This document shows positions 17,801 to 18,985 of a stretch of 18,985 nt of DNA, piece by piece. Positions within the stretch are counted from its first letter, which is position 1. Every line of letters starts with the position of its first letter. The stretch comes from Pelagophyceae sp. CCMP2097 (taxonomy: Eukaryota > Sar > Pelagophyceae), in contig MU657550.1 of the NCBI GenBank assembly GCA_026770575.1, positions 1 to 18,985 of the forward strand. The letters run 5' to 3'. The notes under the pieces were generated by a model. That model worked only from the letters and a program-made list of their open reading frames with translations. It did not search any database and was not told the DNA's origin. The position numbers and the translations under genes were made by a program.

Positions 17801-17994
17801 GACGGCCCGGCCGTGTCGTCGAGCAAACGCAGTTCGCGCACGAGGTCGCTATAAGTGTAAGGATAGCAATGAGCCAGAAAGACGCGCCCGCTTGTGTCCA
17901 CGACGAGGCCCTCCGAGTCTTCGGAATCCTCTGCGGCCTCGTCCGAATCGGTGAGTTGGATTGTGAAGGAAAGGGTATAATGGGAGCGGGCGCC
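6489..17994 (-). CDS. Cytosolic carboxypeptidase (CCP/Nna1-like, M14), partial 5' end
   Basis: Proposed CDS: complement of join(6489..8841, 9596..10240, 11338..11468, 11530..11962, 12031..12144, 12848..12890, 13776..13905, 13998..14268, 15795..15904, 17686..17994), 1512 residues without the missing N-terminus. CCP enzymes remove C-terminal or side-chain glutamates from tubulin and other proteins. The partial protein has the CCP N-domain end ([20 protein letters not shown]), HPGES (zinc ligands H110, E113), [28 protein letters not shown] (zinc ligand H206) and SFTLEASF (catalytic E300), so the catalytic set is complete. Repeat-stuffed introns separate the exons. The tail beyond about residue 470 is disordered and joined only by splice phase. 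It may instead be a separate gene if the CCP stops at TGA 11316-11318. Confidence 0.75.
8040..8256 (-). repeat. 15-nt coding tandem repeat (pentapeptide HGGAS-like)
   Basis: On the plus strand the pattern GTGCGAGGCGCCG recurs every 15 nt. On the coding strand it gives about fifteen degenerate pentapeptides such as [15 protein letters not shown]. The 15-nt period keeps frame, so this minisatellite is a coding one, unlike the intronic arrays. Confidence 0.85.
8965..9036. repeat. Two interleaved inverted repeats (A-B-A'-B')
   Basis: Element A, AGTGCATCGGT (8965-8975), is perfectly complementary to ACCGATGCACT (9005-9015). Element B, GGTGCCACTGGGATCAC (8984-9000), pairs with GTGATCCAAGTGACACC (9020-9036) at 15 of 17 positions. 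The order A-B-A'-B' allows either hairpin or a pseudoknot. It sits inside intron i, at the edge of a family A array. Confidence 0.85.
9040..9560 (+). repeat. Degenerate GACAAGGTCCC array, family A
   Basis: Repeated GTGACAAGGTCCCC / GTGACGAGGTCCCC units of about 12-15 nt, all in one orientation, within the 754-nt intron i (9595-8842). Near 9371-9420 the units are short and almost regular (GAGACAAGGTCCCT). Confidence 0.85.
9596..10240 (-). CDS. Low-complexity tail exon i (CCP tail or separate gene)
   Basis: 214 codons after [47 protein letters not shown], a helical Ala/Arg/Leu stretch, a Gly/Ser/Asp linker, then [18 protein letters not shown] and an acidic Asp/Ser end to DRQW. No enzyme family is recognised. 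LTEK...KM.E resembles [12 protein letters not shown] in exon j, arguing that both belong to one protein. The donor GTGCTG (9595, phase 2) fits exon j. The open frame continues into family A repeat, but that part is not supported. Confidence 0.65.
10335..11235 (+). repeat. Degenerate GACAAGGTCCC array, family A
   Basis: Fills most of the 1097-nt intron h. Units resemble GCGACAAGGTCCCTGC and GTGGCAAGGTCCCCGT. A 39-nt composite (10511-10549 and 11119-11157) recurs about 610 bp apart, so the array also grew by larger duplications. Confidence 0.85.
11246..11285 (+). repeat. Direct repeat of GAGTTGCACTTTCA, two copies
   Basis: ATCGAGTTGCACTTTCATC is followed directly by ATTGAGTTGCACTTTCAAC. This small, less GC-rich duplication lies between the family A array and exon h. 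Confidence 0.85.
11338..11468 (-). CDS. CCP exon h: Ala/Pro/Ser-rich linker
   Basis: After CTCTAG it reads [40 protein letters not shown] and GTD. There are two possible ends. A GTCGGG donor at 11337 (phase 2) joins exon i in frame. Otherwise the frame stops seven codons further at TGA (11316-11318), which would make this the CCP C-terminus. Codon third positions are strongly G/C, as in the certain exons. Confidence 0.65.
11530..11962 (-). CDS. CCP exon g: insert plus C-terminal helix
   Basis: 144 codons. It starts [20 protein letters not shown] and carries a Ser/Arg/Asp-rich low-complexity insert with [13 protein letters not shown]. It then reads [20 protein letters not shown]. That last block matches the closing helix of CCP catalytic domains ('...LE.MG...C.AL..Y'). 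The donor is GTGAAA at 11529 (phase 0). Confidence 0.82.
12031..12144 (-). CDS. CCP exon f: catalytic Glu block
   Basis: After [41 protein letters not shown]. The Glu in TLEASF matches the catalytic Glu of CCPs ('SYTMESTLCG'). It ends at a GTGCGT donor (12030, phase 2), giving DDQV-LNGKPED. Reading on without splicing ([12 protein letters not shown]...) stays open but changes frame relative to the conserved 'HYSIEDLE' region, so a 68-nt intron is preferred. Confidence 0.85.
12455..13300 (+). repeat. Scattered GGACCGTC units, family B, in CCP introns d and e
   Basis: Units such as AAGGACCGT, GAGGACCGTC and CGAGGCCCGT occur on both sides of the 43-nt exon e (12848-12890). They are patchy rather than continuous. 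The exon itself and about 200 nt on its 3' (lower-coordinate) side are free of them. Confidence 0.65.
12848..12890 (-). CDS. CCP exon e: 43-nt mini-exon [14 protein letters not shown]
   Basis: A mini-exon between CATTTAG and the donor GTGCTT (12847). It reads [13 protein letters not shown], with split codons at both ends. The CCP consensus here is 'V.KSKE.TARVVVWRE'. The split Trp (TG + G) is completed by exon f, which begins RELGI. It lies between introns of 885 and 703 nt, both carrying family B repeats. Confidence 0.85.
13316..13360 (+). repeat. 13-nt tandem repeat GGCCCATACAAGA
   Basis: Three exact copies plus a partial fourth (GGCCCA) within CCP intron d. Just downstream, GGGGCAACCCGCTGGAA (about 13430-13465) is also duplicated. 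Confidence 0.92.
13776..13905 (-). CDS. CCP exon d: helix before the catalytic Glu block
   Basis: After TTTTCAG the frame reads [34 protein letters not shown], then METRIF. It corresponds to the 'LPRIL...AP.F....C.F' region of CCPs. The next exon resumes with [15 protein letters not shown] and needs phase 1. The best fit to the family ends the exon at 13776 with a GA donor (GAACAA); a GC donor earlier in the exon (in TTTTGCGCCG) also keeps phase but shortens the region. No GT donor in the right phase is present. Confidence 0.75.
13998..14268 (-). CDS. CCP exon c: NPDG / DLNR / HGH catalytic centre
   Basis: Reads [72 protein letters not shown]. These are the most conserved blocks of the CCP family: substrate-binding Asn/Arg in DLNR and the third zinc ligand, the first His of HGH. 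The acceptor is GAGGATTAG followed by G. The donor is GTGAGG at 13997 (phase 0). Intron c is 92 nt. Confidence 0.93.
14340..15490. repeat. Family B array with an orientation switch
   Basis: Fills most of CCP intron b. Up to about 15010 the plus strand shows GACGGTCCCTCGA / GACGGCCCCTCGAGA units. From about 15060 it shows the reverse complement, CGAGGGACCGTGTCGAGGGA. The block is thus an imperfect inverted arrangement. The + strand open frames across it have no recognisable domain. Confidence 0.8.
15795..15904 (-). CDS. CCP exon b: HPGES zinc-binding motif
   Basis: 110 nt after [38 protein letters not shown]. His and Glu of HPGE are two of the three zinc ligands of M14 peptidases. The exon must stop two bases into a codon to join [13 protein letters not shown]. 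The only fitting site is a GC donor (GCATGG at 15794), which gives [13 protein letters not shown], as in the family. Repeat arrays lie on both sides. Confidence 0.87.
15925..16725 (+). repeat. Family B array (CTCCGGGACCGTCGA), with 12-nt homogeneous block
   Basis: Part of the 1781-nt CCP intron a. Units such as GTCTCCGGGACCGTCGAC. At 16293-16328 there are three near-identical 12-mers (GGGATTCTCTCC), and at about 16610-16660 a TCCAGTCGTCTCGACGGACC duplication. Confidence 0.85.
16740..16860. other. Non-repetitive island inside CCP intron a
   Basis: About 120 bp of ordinary-looking sequence separates the family B block on its left from the family A block on its right. On the minus strand it reads [20 protein letters not shown] in one frame, and on the plus strand it is also open. 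I do not recognise either. It could be a cryptic exon, a relic, or simple spacer. Confidence 0.4.
16870..17610 (+). repeat. Family A array (GTGACAAGGTCCC)
   Basis: The right half of CCP intron a. Units of about 13-15 nt in one orientation, starting about 75 nt inside the exon a donor. It contains the perfectly homogeneous block at 17230-17285. Confidence 0.87.
17230..17285 (+). repeat. 14-nt perfect tandem repeat, 4 copies
   Basis: GTGTTAAGCACCCC is repeated four times without change, inside an otherwise degenerate family A array. Downstream (about 17350-17390) GGTCCCTACGGCAA is likewise repeated. Such clean blocks indicate recent local slippage. Confidence 0.97.
17686..17994 (-). CDS. CCP exon a: N-domain end and start of catalytic domain
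   Basis: 103 codons after the acceptor TACGTAG. It reads [12 protein letters not shown], an acidic insert ([11 protein letters not shown]), then [36 protein letters not shown] and RAGI. These match the CCP family blocks 'YTLTFT', 'CYPYTYSDL', 'LC.TLAGN.C.LLTIT' and 'GIVL'. It ends at a GTCGAA donor (17685), so that RAGI joins [10 protein letters not shown] of exon b. The exon upstream of it is not settled. Confidence 0.85.
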
Positions 17995-18001
17995 CTACGT
18001 A

Positions 18002-18247
18002 TCAAACATTTTCCGGAAAAGCGCCATAGGGAATCGTCTTCGCAAAGACTGCGCTTTGCCGACGCGCCTTGCCCTCGAACTGGAACCCCGTGCTCCCCGC
18101 GAGATGGACTCGTTTCAAGAACCGCCCCAGCTCCGTGTAAACAACTGAAAGGTGCGCACCTTTTCGCGGGTCCCTGGTCCAAACATTTCCGAATGCGCCG
18201 CCGGCAAGCCAGAGCTCGAAGGCGCCGCCCGAGCCCGGCGAGGGTAC
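18002..18247 (-). CDS. Uncertain open segment behind an AG-G acceptor
   Basis: After ACCATAG at 18248 the minus strand is open for 81 codons to TGA 18002-18004. It includes GSGGAFELWLAGGAFGNVWT, SVVYTELGRFLKRVHLAGST and KTIPYGAFPENV. AFELWLA resembles the 'YELWLAPD' block of CCP N-domains, and CCP exon a starts just after this segment, so a CCP upstream exon is tempting. However, I found no donor that joins this frame to exon a. An alternative GTGCGC donor near 18158 fits exon a only from a different frame. It may also be the end of another gene. Confidence 0.4.
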   Translation of the reverse strand, partial: VPSPGSGGAFELWLAGGAFGNVWTRDPRKGAHLSVVYTELGRFLKRVHLAGSTGFQFEGKARRQSAVFAKTIPYGAFPENV

Positions 18248-18279
18248 CTATGGTGCCGCTTCGGAAGAGGCCTTTTTTT

Positions 18280-18985
18280 AGACAAGGAACGTGGACTTTC
18301 GCAAGGCGTCAACATCCGTCGAGGGGGCACGGGCCGTCCTCGTCGAGGGGCCGTCGAGGACGGTCGGAGAGGTCCGCAAATGTCCGTCGAGGACCGCAAA
18401 ATGGACCGCAAAAAGGACTCTTCGAGACCAAAGAAACACACAGTCTGCAAAGGACTGCCGAGGGACCGCGTACGACCGTCGAGAGGACCGTCGAGGGGCA
18501 AGCAAAGACGCAGTCGGACCGTCAGTCGGACCGTCGAGCGACTCGGGAGGGACCGTCTCGAGCCGCCTCGGGCCCGTCGGGGGCCATCGAGGGACCTGGC
18601 AGAAACAAGGAGCTCGGACCGTCGATTGGCCGTCGAGGGCGCAGTCGGATCGAGGCCTTTGAAGGACCGTAGAGGGGGCCATCGAGGGACCCGGCAGAGT
18701 TGGAGTGGCCATCGAGGCGCAGTCGGACCGTAGAGTGGGGCTTCTGAGGGACTGTAGAAACCGTAGAGGGCCCCACAGCACCGTACGGGACCGTACAGGA
18801 CCGAACGGGATCATCGAGAGACGGGAGGATCGTAGAATACCGTCTCGAACGGTCGAGGGCCGGAGACGGCAGTGTTGGACCGTAGATGACCGTTAAGGCT
18901 CGAGGTCTGTACAAGACCGTGAAGGACCGTACATGACCGTGAAGGACCGTACAAGACCGTGAAGGACCGTACAAGACCGTGAAGG
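18280..18985 (+). repeat. Family B array to window edge, ending in regular 20-mers
   Basis: GGACCGTCGAGGG-type units throughout. The last 77 bases (18909-18985) become regular: GTACAAGACCGTGAAGGACC recurs every 20 nt, itself two 10-nt halves of the form GT-NNNN-GACC. No gene is seen; the open frames are Arg/Gly/Pro/Ser repeat translations. Confidence 0.85.

Overview
This is GC-rich, intron-containing nuclear DNA from a eukaryote, most likely a GC-rich microalga or related protist. The lineage is not proven; the domain content and the splice-site style would suit a pelagophyte, haptophyte or dinoflagellate-like organism. There are no bacterial-style operons. The real coding sequence is cut into exons on the minus strand. 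The long open frames seen elsewhere, on both strands, are by-products of GC-rich short-period repeats.

Layout in + coordinates: (1) 3-164, a broken WD40-repeat fragment on the plus strand with an in-frame TAG. (2) 601-5356, minus strand, an eight-exon gene for a coiled-coil / BTB_2 (KCTD-type T1) / six-kelch-blade protein of about 493 residues. Its exons join in frame once seven introns are removed. (3) 5357-6488, a gene-free spacer holding a degenerate inverted repeat with arms of about 290 bp. (4) 6489-17994, minus strand, a cytosolic carboxypeptidase (CCP/Nna1, M14 family). The catalytic core lies in exons a-g (17994 down to 11530) with zinc ligands and catalytic glutamate intact. It is followed by exons for a very long, low-complexity C-terminal tail down to 6489; that linkage is inferred from splice phase. 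(5) 18002-18247, an open minus-strand segment behind a good acceptor, perhaps an upstream CCP exon or part of another gene. (6) 18280-18985, repeat.

The striking feature is the intervening DNA. Every intron longer than about 650 nt is largely made of degenerate tandem arrays of units of about 10-15 nt sharing a GGGACC/GGTCCC core. No intron of 46-168 nt contains them. Two flavours occur: 'GACAAGGTCCCCGTG'-like (family A) and 'GAGGGACCGTCTC'-like (family B). They sit in separate blocks, with a few switches of orientation or family.

All 16 inferred introns end in AG and are followed by G, and at least two donors cannot be GT: one GC and one GA (or another GC). The exon models rest on reading frame, splice phase and conserved motifs read by eye; no alignment or transcript was available.
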